Assembly: GCA_020025275.1 (NCBI GenBank)
Contig: JAHHSI010000032.1
Coordinates: 1-23,279 of the forward strand
Source: Oscillospiraceae bacterium
Lineage (GTDB): Bacteria > Bacillota > Clostridia > Oscillospirales > Oscillospiraceae
Direction: 5' to 3'
Length of the DNA: 23,279 nt
In this document: piece by piece, positions 15,873 to 21,631 of the stretch
How the letters are laid out: every line of letters begins with the position of its first letter
Numbering within the stretch: position 1 is the stretch's first letter
Made by a program: the position numbers and the translations under genes
The notes under the pieces: model-generated
Told to the model about the DNA's origin: nothing
What the model saw: the letters and a program-made list of their open reading frames with translations, nothing else
Database searches by the model: none

Positions 15873-16163
15873 TTACTTTTCGATCCAGTAGAGGACGTAG
15901 CATTCCACCATCTCACCGCGGTAGAGAAAGACGTTTTCGCCCATCTCGATGTGGCGGTCAAAGAGGAGATCAGGGATCAGCAAGCGCGCCGTGGTGCGGC
16001 GTGGGCCGTGCAGCGTCAGGCCCTCTTTGGTGGGGTGGAGGTGTAGATCTGTGGCGGCCTCCTCCAGACCGGGCAGCTGCAGCTGGATCTCCAACCGCTG
16101 CAGATCCTTCTCGGCGTTGATATAGACGAGATTATCTTCATTTTCAAACCAGTGGATGTGCAT
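15873..16163 (-). CDS. Small protein with Hsp20/CS-like pattern, function unknown
   Basis: A 96-residue soluble protein without signal peptide or helix. The start at 16163 is preceded by AAGGAGG seven bases upstream, and this Shine-Dalgarno overlaps the TGA of the upstream gene. The middle, LEIQLQLPGLEEAATDL then EGLTLHGPR then ARLLIPDLLF, resembles the beta strands of alpha-crystallin/CS domains (hydrophobic strand-LPG-acidic stretch, then a short strand and hydrophobic exit strand), but it lacks the usual long tails of small heat-shock proteins. The resemblance is visual and weak. It is the second gene of a two-gene operon behind a cobalamin riboswitch and may act with the cysteine-rich protein, for example as a chaperone or metal-handling partner; that is speculation. 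Confidence 0.8.
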   Translation of the reverse strand: MHIHWFENEDNLVYINAEKDLQRLEIQLQLPGLEEAATDLHLHPTKEGLTLHGPRRTTARLLIPDLLFDRHIEMGENVFLYRGEMVECYVLYWIEK

Positions 16164-16177
16164 GGGACGCCTCCTTT

Positions 16178-16471
16178 TCAGCGATTCTGCTTGGCCAGCT
16201 CCATCAACTCGGGATAGCGCTTGATGATATAAGAGTAGCTGCTGCGCTGATGGGGGAGCAGGCAGTTGGTGCAATCCTTGATGCCGTTTTCAAGATAGGT
16301 GAAATTGCCGCCGCACTTGCTGCCCAATGCATAGAGAGGACAGTAGCAGAAGAGGCAGTTAAAATCCTCCGGATGATCGGTGGCATGGCAGGGAAAAAAT
16401 TCACAGCGTGTATGCTGGTGGAAGGAGTAAGCGCACTCCTCCGGCTTTTTCATGGAAATATCTTCAGACAT
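16178..16471 (-). CDS. Cysteine-rich small domain protein (PF04071-type)
   Basis: A 97-residue cytosolic protein with many Cys and His residues arranged as in the cysteine-rich small domain family: HTRCEFFPCH, FNCLFCYCPLY, SKCGG and IKDCTNCLLPH, then SYIIKRYPEL near the C-terminus. The pattern implies bound metal (zinc or Fe-S), but function is not established. The start at 16471 is chosen because AAAGGAGAG lies just upstream; the frame is open to 16633 but the extra part covers the leader hairpin. It is the first gene after a cobalamin riboswitch with an intrinsic terminator, so it is probably made when B12 is scarce, which suggests a role in corrinoid or metal supply or in a B12-independent substitute. 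Its stop overlaps the ribosome binding site of the next gene. Confidence 0.9.
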   Translation of the reverse strand: MSEDISMKKPEECAYSFHQHTRCEFFPCHATDHPEDFNCLFCYCPLYALGSKCGGNFTYLENGIKDCTNCLLPHQRSSYSYIIKRYPELMELAKQNR

Positions 16472-16500
16472 AGAAACTCTCCTTTCATTGACTTTGTGGG

Positions 16501-16535
16501 AGGTGGGGACAGGGCCGCAAGGACCCTGTCCACCT
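16501..16535 (-). promoter_or_regulatory. Leader hairpin between riboswitch terminator and first gene
   Basis: Inverted repeat with 12 pairs and a two-base bulge (16501-16514 with 16524-16535), extended by two GC pairs around a 4-nt loop. It lies in the minus-strand leader, about 30 bases before the start codon of the cysteine-rich protein, and has no U run. It may stabilise the mRNA released by riboswitch readthrough or modulate translation. Confidence 0.6.
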
Positions 16536-16568
16536 GCCACTATCATGGAAAGCAAACTGCAAAATAAG

Positions 16569-16609
16569 GGGAAAAAACAAAAAACGTGACATGTCATACG
16601 ACAAGTCAC
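16569..16609 (-). terminator. Riboswitch-controlled intrinsic terminator
   Basis: On the minus strand GTGACTTGTC and GACATGTCAC (16609-16600 with 16595-16586, one mismatch), loop GTAT, followed by GTTTTTTGTTTTTT. It stands after the cobalamin aptamer and before the first gene, as the expression platform of an off-switch. A second perfect hairpin, GTATCGCTG/CAGCGATAC (16639-16660), lies between aptamer and terminator. Confidence 0.8.
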
Positions 16610-16659
16610 GACCGAATTTTTCCGTGTACCCACTGTCCGTATCGCTGGGCACAGCGATA

Positions 16660-16880
16660 CTCTTCAGGCTCGAGCATCATCGACATTCTGGCTCATGCAT
16701 TGGGGAAATCTCCTGCGTGGTCTGTTCTACCTTCTCATATCTTGCGATACAATGGCCGACTTGCGCCGCGAACAGATCACTCCTGCATATACAGCTACGG
16801 GCATAGCTCCGGACTCCCACCGGATTTCCTAATCTTGGCGTCTGCCGAAGGGCAGTCATACACCAAGACATGATGCAGCA
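16660..16880 (-). promoter_or_regulatory. Cobalamin riboswitch aptamer
   Basis: The minus strand between promoter and terminator contains the conserved cobalamin core in order. GGAAATCC-GGTGGGAGTCC (about 16814-16832) is followed by GGAGCTATGCCCGTAGCTGTA, matching the GGGAA-N-GGTG-N-A-N-CC-N-GC-N-G-N-CCCG-N-A-CTGT pattern. Further 3' comes a B12-box-like GAGCCAGAATGTC (about 16681-16693). A GGTGT...CTGCCCTTCGGCAG hairpin precedes the core. Some positions deviate from the strict consensus (CCCGTAGCTGT, box with AATGTC), so it may be a divergent or MeCbl/aquocobalamin-preferring class. Outer boundaries are approximate. It controls the two-gene operon ending at 15873. Confidence 0.85.
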
Positions 16881-16885
16881 TATAA

Positions 16886-16932
16886 AACTATTGTATAGTT
16901 TATATTATAATCGGAACAAGGGGGGAAGTCAA
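16886..16932 (-). promoter_or_regulatory. Promoter of the riboswitch operon, with inverted repeat at the start site
   Basis: Minus strand TTGACT (16932-16927), 17-bp spacer, perfect TATAAT (16909-16904). Directly after it lies the inverted repeat AACTAT-N3-ATAGTT (16886-16900), covering the predicted start near 16897, a suitable place for a repressor and thus a possible second layer of control. Confidence 0.75.
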
Positions 16933-16942
16933 GAGAAAAAGC

Positions 16943-16980
16943 AAACTCCCCGTCGCCTTTCCGCGGCGAAAGGGGAGTTT
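16943..16980 (-). terminator. Terminator of the amidase-SleC operon
   Basis: AAACTCCCC (16943-16951) pairs with GGGGAGTTT (16972-16980), with inner TCGCC/GGCGA pairs. Leftward it is followed by GCTTTTTCTC. It lies 45 bp after the stop of the SpoIID-PG-binding gene. Confidence 0.85.
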
Positions 16981-17025
16981 ATAGGGGCCGGAGAAGCGGT
17001 ACGCCGGAGGTAGGAGCGGCGCGGC

Positions 17026-18366
17026 TCAGCTGAGGCTCAGGCGGACGGCGGCATCCCAGGTGGGGGCGCCGGTGACACCGCTGAGCGGCAGGCCGGATAG
17101 CTGCTGGACGGCCCGGACGGCGGCCTCGGTGGGGGCGTCATAGATGCCGGTGATCTCCACAAAGGGGATCTCGGGATGCAGCTGGGCATCCTTGCGGAGA
17201 AACCCCTGCAGGATCTCCACATCATGCCCGGTCTGGCCCGGCGTCAGCACCCGGCCGGGATAGAGGTCATCCTTGTTGTCCAGAGAGCCGGGGTCGATGG
17301 AGCTGCGTGTGCGGTCATACTGGGTGATGATGGCGTTCCACGTATTGCGCCCCACGATCCCGTCGGCGCTGAGCCCCTGCAGCGTCTGAAACGCACGGAC
17401 GGTGGCTGTGGTGGCCTCATCGTAGACACCGTCGGTGCCGGGCGGCGGCAGACGGTTGTCGAAATAGGCCAGAACCGTGAGATAGTACTGGATGGCCTTG
17501 ACCTGCTCTCCCGTGCTGCCGGGGCCCAGCGACTCGGCAAACTCGCGGCGTGTCTCCTCCTCGGTCAGACCCTCGGAGTCCAGCTCGGCAAGGCCTTTGA
17601 CGCCGTTGTAGATCGACTTGATCTTATACCAGGTGGACTTTCCCACAATGCCGTCCACAGACAGGTTGAAAATGGTCTGGAAACTCTTCACCGCCTCCTC
17701 CATGGGCAGGTCATAGTAGGTGGAGAGGACCAGCTGGGGTCGCAGGCCGGGATAGTTTTTGCCGATGCGATTGAGCTGGCGCTTCAACGTGCGTACCTCC
17801 TCGGTGGAGGTGCCGACGCGCAGAGGGATCCCCGGATAGGAGGGGATGTTGGCGGCGGTAGGGGCATCAAAGATGATGTTGATGTCATCGCCGTAATAGT
17901 ATTGCAAAATTTCGTAGGGGGTGAGCCCCTGTTTTGCCAGATCCACCGTGCCCCACTGGCTCAGTCCGTCACAGGTGGAGGTGGTCCCGTTGCAATACTG
18001 GGTGAAGAGGGGCTGGACAAAGCCCTGACGCACCACATAGTCGTTGAAGAGGTTATCCACAATGCGGGATACCGACTCGAAGATCTCGCGGCCCTGAATG
18101 AACTTCTGGTCATAGCGGGTGGAGGAGGTGATGTCGAAGTCGTAGCCGCGGCTGGGATACCACTCGGTATAAATGCGGTTGAGGGCAAAGGTCACCTGTG
18201 CGTAGATGTTGGCCCGCAGGGCACTTTCCGGCCATGTGGGATAGATCTCACTGGAGGCTACATTCTTGATATAGTCGATGAAGGGCACGGTGACGTTGGG
18301 GGCGCTGCGGTCATCGGGCGCGCCCAGATGGACCGTGATATAGGTGGGGATTTTTGTCACTGCCAT
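17026..18366 (-). CDS. SpoIID-domain cortex-lytic protein with three PG-binding domains (SleC-like catalytic part)
   Basis: A 446-residue protein. Residues 25 to about 190 match the SpoIID/LytB lytic transglycosylase domain: VPFIDYIKNVASSEIYPTWP with probable catalytic E40, then ALRANIYAQVTFALNRIYTE. Three PG_binding_1 domains follow at about 205-275, 290-365 and 375-446; the first two carry the DGIVG-x2-TW motif and the third a variant, GVTGAPTW. SpoIID plus PG-binding is the architecture of clostridial SleC, which degrades spore cortex during germination. There is no signal peptide, as for SleC pro-enzyme made in sporulating cells. AGGAG precedes the ATG, which overlaps the upstream gene by ten bases. 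SleC normally has one PG-binding domain; three is unusual. The spore role is inference from the family. Confidence 0.88.
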   Translation of the reverse strand: MAVTKIPTYITVHLGAPDDRSAPNVTVPFIDYIKNVASSEIYPTWPESALRANIYAQVTFALNRIYTEWYPSRGYDFDITSSTRYDQKFIQGREIFESVSRIVDNLFNDYVVRQGFVQPLFTQYCNGTTSTCDGLSQWGTVDLAKQGLTPYEILQYYYGDDINIIFDAPTAANIPSYPGIPLRVGTSTEEVRTLKRQLNRIGKNYPGLRPQLVLSTYYDLPMEEAVKSFQTIFNLSVDGIVGKSTWYKIKSIYNGVKGLAELDSEGLTEEETRREFAESLGPGSTGEQVKAIQYYLTVLAYFDNRLPPPGTDGVYDEATTATVRAFQTLQGLSADGIVGRNTWNAIITQYDRTRSSIDPGSLDNKDDLYPGRVLTPGQTGHDVEILQGFLRKDAQLHPEIPFVEITGIYDAPTEAAVRAVQQLSGLPLSGVTGAPTWDAAVRLSLS

Positions 18367-18791
18367 GGCTCATTCTCCTGCGGCAGACGCAGTACGACCG
18401 GCAATATGGAGGTGATGCCTTCATAGATCTCTACTTCGTAAGAAGCAGGGAGGAACTCCGGATGGCTGGCGTAGACCAGATAGCGTGCCCCCTGCCCGGC
18501 GTCTTCTGACTGCAGCGAGTCCAGCCGGGGCGGTGCGGGCAGGATAATGCTTTCGATGAGACCGTCGCTATCTGTTTTTCCGCGGAAGAACAGGACGCGC
18601 TGGTCGTAGAACTGCTGCAAAATAAAGATTTCCACATCCGATGTGGGCAGTGCCCGCTGGGCGCGGCTGGCCTGGATCTTCAAAAAACCCTCCATGGGAT
18701 TTTGCAGGAGAAAATCCTGATAGGAGAGGGCCTCGGGCGGTGTTGGCGCCGGATAGGCGCTGCGATTGACAGTGGAGGATGGATAGTCCAT
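18357..18791 (-). CDS. Transthyretin-like domain protein, counterpart of the SleC propeptide
   Basis: A 144-residue protein without signal peptide. After a Pro/Ser-rich 30-residue head, MEGFLKIQASRAQRALPTSD, GKTDSDGLIESIILPAP, YLVYASHPEF and a closing ITSILPVVLRLP form a beta-sandwich (carboxypeptidase-regulatory / transthyretin-like) pattern. As I recall it, the same order of blocks (G-F-L at the start, T-D-S-x-G with LP-x-P, aromatic strand, then I-LP) forms the N-terminal prepro part of clostridial SleC. Here it is a separate gene directly before the SpoIID-PG-binding gene, overlapping it by ten bases. AAGGAAGG lies eight bases before the ATG. Likely role: intramolecular-chaperone or inhibitor segment acting in trans; the assignment rests on recalled sequence similarity. 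Confidence 0.75.
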   Translation of the reverse strand: MDYPSSTVNRSAYPAPTPPEALSYQDFLLQNPMEGFLKIQASRAQRALPTSDVEIFILQQFYDQRVLFFRGKTDSDGLIESIILPAPPRLDSLQSEDAGQGARYLVYASHPEFLPASYEVEIYEGITSILPVVLRLPQENEPWQ

Positions 18792-18824
18792 ATCGTTGCC
18801 TTCCTTTCCGATGAAATGGCGGCT

Positions 18825-19403
18825 CTACGCGTTTGCGTTGAAGCCAAAATATTGCAGGATGCCGCGATAGATGCCCAGGGCAAATGCATAGCGGTCGTTT
18901 TTCAGCTTTTCTGCATCCCCCGGATTGGAGAGATAGCCCAGCTCTACCAAGATCGCAGGCATATCGGTCCGCTTGAGCACGTAGAGGCCCGGCCGTACCC
19001 GCACGCCGTTATCCTTGGTGCCCACGGTCTCCACGATGCCCTGCAGGACTGCCTCGCCCAACCAGTTGGCCTGCGTATACTGGCGGTAGATGTAGACCTC
19101 GGTGCCGTTGGCATTGGGATTTTCGGAGGCGTTGGCATGGATGCTGATGAAATAGTTGGCACCCCAGCTGTTGGCGTCGGCGACGCGCTGGCGCAGGCTG
19201 GAGGCATTGGAGGTTCCCACCACCGTGTCCGGTGTGGGACGGGACACCCTGACGTCAAAGCGAGGATCGGTCCGCAGGAGAGCGGCCAGCATCTGGCCTA
19301 CCTCATAGGTCACATCCTGCTCATTCTGCCCAAAGTAGGAGGCACCGGCATTGGGTGCTCCGGTGGGGTTGTGTCCTTGGTCGATATAAATTTTAATTGC
19401 CAT
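18825..19403 (-). CDS. N-acetylmuramoyl-L-alanine amidase, Amidase_3 (CwlD-like)
   Basis: Zinc amidase cleaving the lactyl-L-alanine bond of peptidoglycan, 192 residues, a single catalytic domain. Zinc ligands are H11 in IDQGHNP, E28 in GQNEQD, and H89 in FISIHANA; the catalytic glutamate is E154 in ILVELGYLSN. It has no signal peptide and no binding domain, unlike vegetative autolysins. AAGGAG precedes the ATG at 19403. It is first in a three-gene set with the transthyretin-like and SpoIID-PG-binding proteins. In sporulation CwlD makes muramic-lactam, the mark recognised by cortex-lytic enzymes, so pairing an amidase with a SleC-like enzyme makes sense; germination-time cortex lysis is the alternative. 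Not necessarily CwlD itself, which carries a signal sequence. Confidence 0.9.
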   Translation of the reverse strand: MAIKIYIDQGHNPTGAPNAGASYFGQNEQDVTYEVGQMLAALLRTDPRFDVRVSRPTPDTVVGTSNASSLRQRVADANSWGANYFISIHANASENPNANGTEVYIYRQYTQANWLGEAVLQGIVETVGTKDNGVRVRPGLYVLKRTDMPAILVELGYLSNPGDAEKLKNDRYAFALGIYRGILQYFGFNANA

Positions 19404-19470
19404 AAAATCGCTCCTTCAAGATAATGTATGCCGCTGCTGTGTACGGCGTGCGCAAGACGGGGCAACATAG

Positions 19471-19514
19471 AAAAAACACCTCCGGGGCATACTAACGCCG
19501 GGAGGTGATTTTTT
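19471..19514. terminator. Hairpin with A/T flanks, terminator or translation-control element
   Basis: CACCTCC (19477-19483) pairs with GGAGGTG (19501-19507), with inner GGC/GCC pairs, six A on the left and six T on the right. It looks like a bidirectional terminator isolating the amidase operon. The right arm is also a perfect Shine-Dalgarno just before the TTG of the small ORF at 19513, so a switch is possible. Confidence 0.6.
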
Positions 19515-19722
19515 GTATAGTTTCTATCGGGGGAAGAAAGATCCGGCCATCTCCGGCGATGCGACGCCGGAGGTGCACCGCCATGCCCATCATTTTTATG
19601 GCACCTATAACATTCAGCCCACCACGAACACAGACAACACCTTTCCCTTGATCGGACCGGCGCTGCCCACGGCGTGGAAGAACATGGTCCTGGAGAAAGA
19701 GGATCTGGAGCGGGAGGGATGA
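19513..19722 (+). CDS. Possible small protein, 69 residues, unknown
   Basis: A short open frame with a TTG start four bases after a perfect GGAGGTGA. The product is hydrophilic, rich in His and Thr (VHRHAHHFYGTYNIQPTTNT) and ends in an acidic LEKEDLEREG tail. Third codon positions are GC-rich and amino-acid composition is protein-like, unlike most shadow frames here, which favours a real gene. Against it: the ribosome binding site is buried in a hairpin that resembles a terminator, no promoter is evident, and TTG is a weak start. A palindromic terminator 69 bp downstream (19791) would suit it. I know no family for it. Confidence 0.45.
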   Translation: MYSFYRGKKDPAISGDATPEVHRHAHHFYGTYNIQPTTNTDNTFPLIGPALPTAWKNMVLEKEDLEREG

Positions 19723-19790
19723 CCGTTTTCCGGTAGGTAGGCACTGCTTCCCGAAAGCCAGAGAAATGCCGCAGCGTGTCCGGTCAGTGC

Positions 19791-19825
19791 AAAAGGCTCC
19801 GATCTGCAGATCGGAGCCTTTTTGT
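19791..19825. terminator. Bidirectional palindromic terminator downstream of the antiporter
   Basis: Perfect 32-bp palindrome AAAAGGCTCCGATCTG (19791-19806) with its complement (19807-19822), centred on CTGCAG, with A run on the left and T run on the right. It ends the leftward NhaC-type gene 14 bases after its stop and would also stop rightward transcription from the small ORF. Confidence 0.9.
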
Positions 19826-19836
19826 TGTGAAGAGGC

Positions 19837-21150
19837 TTACTGCTTCTTGCCCAGAGCAATGAACAGAAGGCTGGAGACCGCCAGCAGGAAGGGGTAGAAC
19901 AGCAGCGGCATGATGTCAAAGGCGGACACAGCATAGCCCAGCGTGGTGCAGGTGGAGACGGCCACCAGCATTTGGGCACCGTAGGGGATGATGCCCTGGA
20001 AGATGCAGGAGAAGGTATCCAGCAGCGAGGCGGATTTTTTGGCACTGATGCCGTAGTCCTCGCTGACTTCCTTGGCGATGGGGCCGGCCATGACGATGGC
20101 CACCGTGTTGTTGGCGGTGGCGATATCCATCAGCCCTACCAGCAGACCGATGCCCAGCTGGCCGCCGCGCTGGCCTTTAAAGACACGGCGAATGGCGTTG
20201 AGGAGTGCCTCAAAGCCGCCGTAGGCGCGGATCATGCCGCACAGTGCGGACACCAGAATGGTGACGAGAATGGTCTCAAACATACCGGCCACGCCGTTGC
20301 CCATGTTCTGCAGCAGCTCCAGTGCGGTGACCTGTCCGGTGGCCAAGGTGATGACAGCACCGGCGCCGATGCCGATGAGCAGGACCAAAAAGACGTTCAG
20401 ACCCACAATGCCGCCGATGAGCACCAGAATGTAGGGCACCAGCAGCAGGAGGTTGATGTCGCCGGTGGGAACGGCGCTGACCTCGGCGCGCAGGGAGATG
20501 ATGAGGATCAGGACCATGGCGCCCAGGGCGGCGGGCAGGGCGATGAGGAAGTTGGTGCGGAACTTATCCTTCATTTCGCAGCCCTGCGAAGAGCAGGCGG
20601 CGATGGTGGTATCCGAGATGAAGGACAGGTTGTCGCCGAACATGGCGCCGCCCACCACGGAGGCGACACACAGCGGCAGGGAGAAACCGGAGTTCTGTGC
20701 CGTTGCCACGGCGATGGGGGTGATGAGGGTGATGGTGCCCACGCTGGTGCCCATGGCCATGGACACAAAGCAGGAGACGACAAACAGGACCACCACGGCC
20801 AGACGGGCGGGAGCCAGCTGCAGCAGGAAGTAGGCCACTGCCTCGGCGCTGGAACGGCCGGTGACGCCTACGAAGATCCCGGCCACCAGAAAGATCAGGA
20901 TCATGGTCATGATGTTTTTGTCGCCCACGCCCTTGGCCATCAGCTCCAGTTTTTCATCAAACGAGACACGGCGGTTTTGCAGGCAGGCCACCAGAACGGC
21001 CACCAGAAAGGCCACAACGATGGGGATGGAGTAAAAGCCCATCTCGATTTTCAGTACGTACTCGAACAGGATGCCCAGGCCCAGATAGAGGACCAAAAAC
21101 ACTGCGATTGGCAGCAGGGCAACGGGATTTGCTTTTGGTTTTTGTGACAT
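19837..21150 (-). CDS. Na+/H+ antiporter, NhaC family
   Basis: Polytopic ion antiporter, 437 residues, with about 11-12 helices: LLPIAVFLVLYLGLG at residues 12-26, IPIVVAFLVAVLVACL, IMTMILIFLVAGIFVGV and so on to the C-terminus. Family blocks include SMAMGTSVGTITLITPIAVA, FGDNLSFISDTTIAA and LMDIATANNTVAIVMAG followed by the PYGAQML repeat. The IT/NhaC superfamily exchanges Na+ for H+ or transports amino or organic acids; the substrate is not certain, and Bacillus YuiF-type members are related. The start at 21150 is chosen because AGAGGAGA lies just upstream; the frame is open 64 codons further but that part is leader sequence. It is monocistronic, behind a leader of about 350 nt that has hairpins. 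Confidence 0.92.
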   Translation of the reverse strand: MSQKPKANPVALLPIAVFLVLYLGLGILFEYVLKIEMGFYSIPIVVAFLVAVLVACLQNRRVSFDEKLELMAKGVGDKNIMTMILIFLVAGIFVGVTGRSSAEAVAYFLLQLAPARLAVVVLFVVSCFVSMAMGTSVGTITLITPIAVATAQNSGFSLPLCVASVVGGAMFGDNLSFISDTTIAACSSQGCEMKDKFRTNFLIALPAALGAMVLILIISLRAEVSAVPTGDINLLLLVPYILVLIGGIVGLNVFLVLLIGIGAGAVITLATGQVTALELLQNMGNGVAGMFETILVTILVSALCGMIRAYGGFEALLNAIRRVFKGQRGGQLGIGLLVGLMDIATANNTVAIVMAGPIAKEVSEDYGISAKKSASLLDTFSCIFQGIIPYGAQMLVAVSTCTTLGYAVSAFDIMPLLFYPFLLAVSSLLFIALGKKQ

Positions 21151-21631
21151 GATTTGATTTCTCCTCTGTATTTCTTTTGGTATTGTGGGCGCGTTTTGAT
21201 CGACGCGTAATGGAAGACAGCGCTGCCCGTACAGGTGCTGACGAGTCCGGCACACACGAGAGACGGAAGTATTCACCGAAGCCTTTTCAACAAAGAACAG
21301 AAACAGGCAGAGAGCATATCGTACGCCCTCTGCCTGAAACATGATAAGATAAGCGGATCAGCCCATGGGACAGGTACAAAACGTATGACAAAAATAGACG
21401 CGACAACAACAGACCATGGTATAGACCATGTGAAACGGCGTTGCAAAACGGCCCATACGTTTTCTCTCTTCCGGTAGCTCCTGCTCTGTGATGCTAACTT
21501 ACTCATATATTATAGAGAGTCAGCCGTGAGAATGCTACTGTGATATTTTCCAAAAAAATGAAACCTACCTTGGATAAGTCAGCAAAAAACGGGTGCGTGA
21601 TGCGGCTGTCGTCTCTTGGCAGATGGAAAAG
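21151..21631 (-). other. Gene-free leader of the NhaC-type gene
   Basis: No coding region is seen on either strand. On the minus strand, a TATAAT at 21514-21509 lacks a good -35. Downstream hairpins include CATGGT-N4-ACCATG (around 21414-21429) and a perfect 9-bp CAGGCAGAG/CTCTGCCTG (21336-21328 with 21312-21304), the latter followed by TTTCTGTTCTTT and so terminator-like. An untranslated leader of about 350 nt with an attenuator-type hairpin is likely. The part from 21540 to 21631 shows nothing and may simply separate the two genes. Confidence 0.55.

Noticed and set aside
16472..16633. N-terminal extension of the cysteine-rich protein to 16633
   Set aside because: It would run through the riboswitch terminator and the leader hairpin; AAAGGAGAG just before 16471 sets the start.
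19416..19430. Sigma-E-like -10 (CATACATT) just upstream of the amidase
   Set aside because: No matching -35 at the right distance, and the start site would leave almost no leader before the ribosome binding site; too weak to list, though sporulation control remains likely.
19310..19744. Minus-strand frame of 144 codons over the amidase start and small ORF
   Set aside because: It overlaps the amidase in another frame, is Pro/Ser/Arg-rich and lacks a ribosome binding site.
19972..21147. Open frame of 391 codons on the plus strand opposite the NhaC-type gene
   Set aside because: The product is an improbable run of Asp, Gly, His and Gln, the mirror of hydrophobic codons on the other strand; no ribosome binding site.
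21151..21342. N-terminal extension of the antiporter to 21342
   Set aside because: The extra 64 codons are not membrane-protein-like, cross a terminator-like hairpin region, and a good ribosome binding site precedes 21150.
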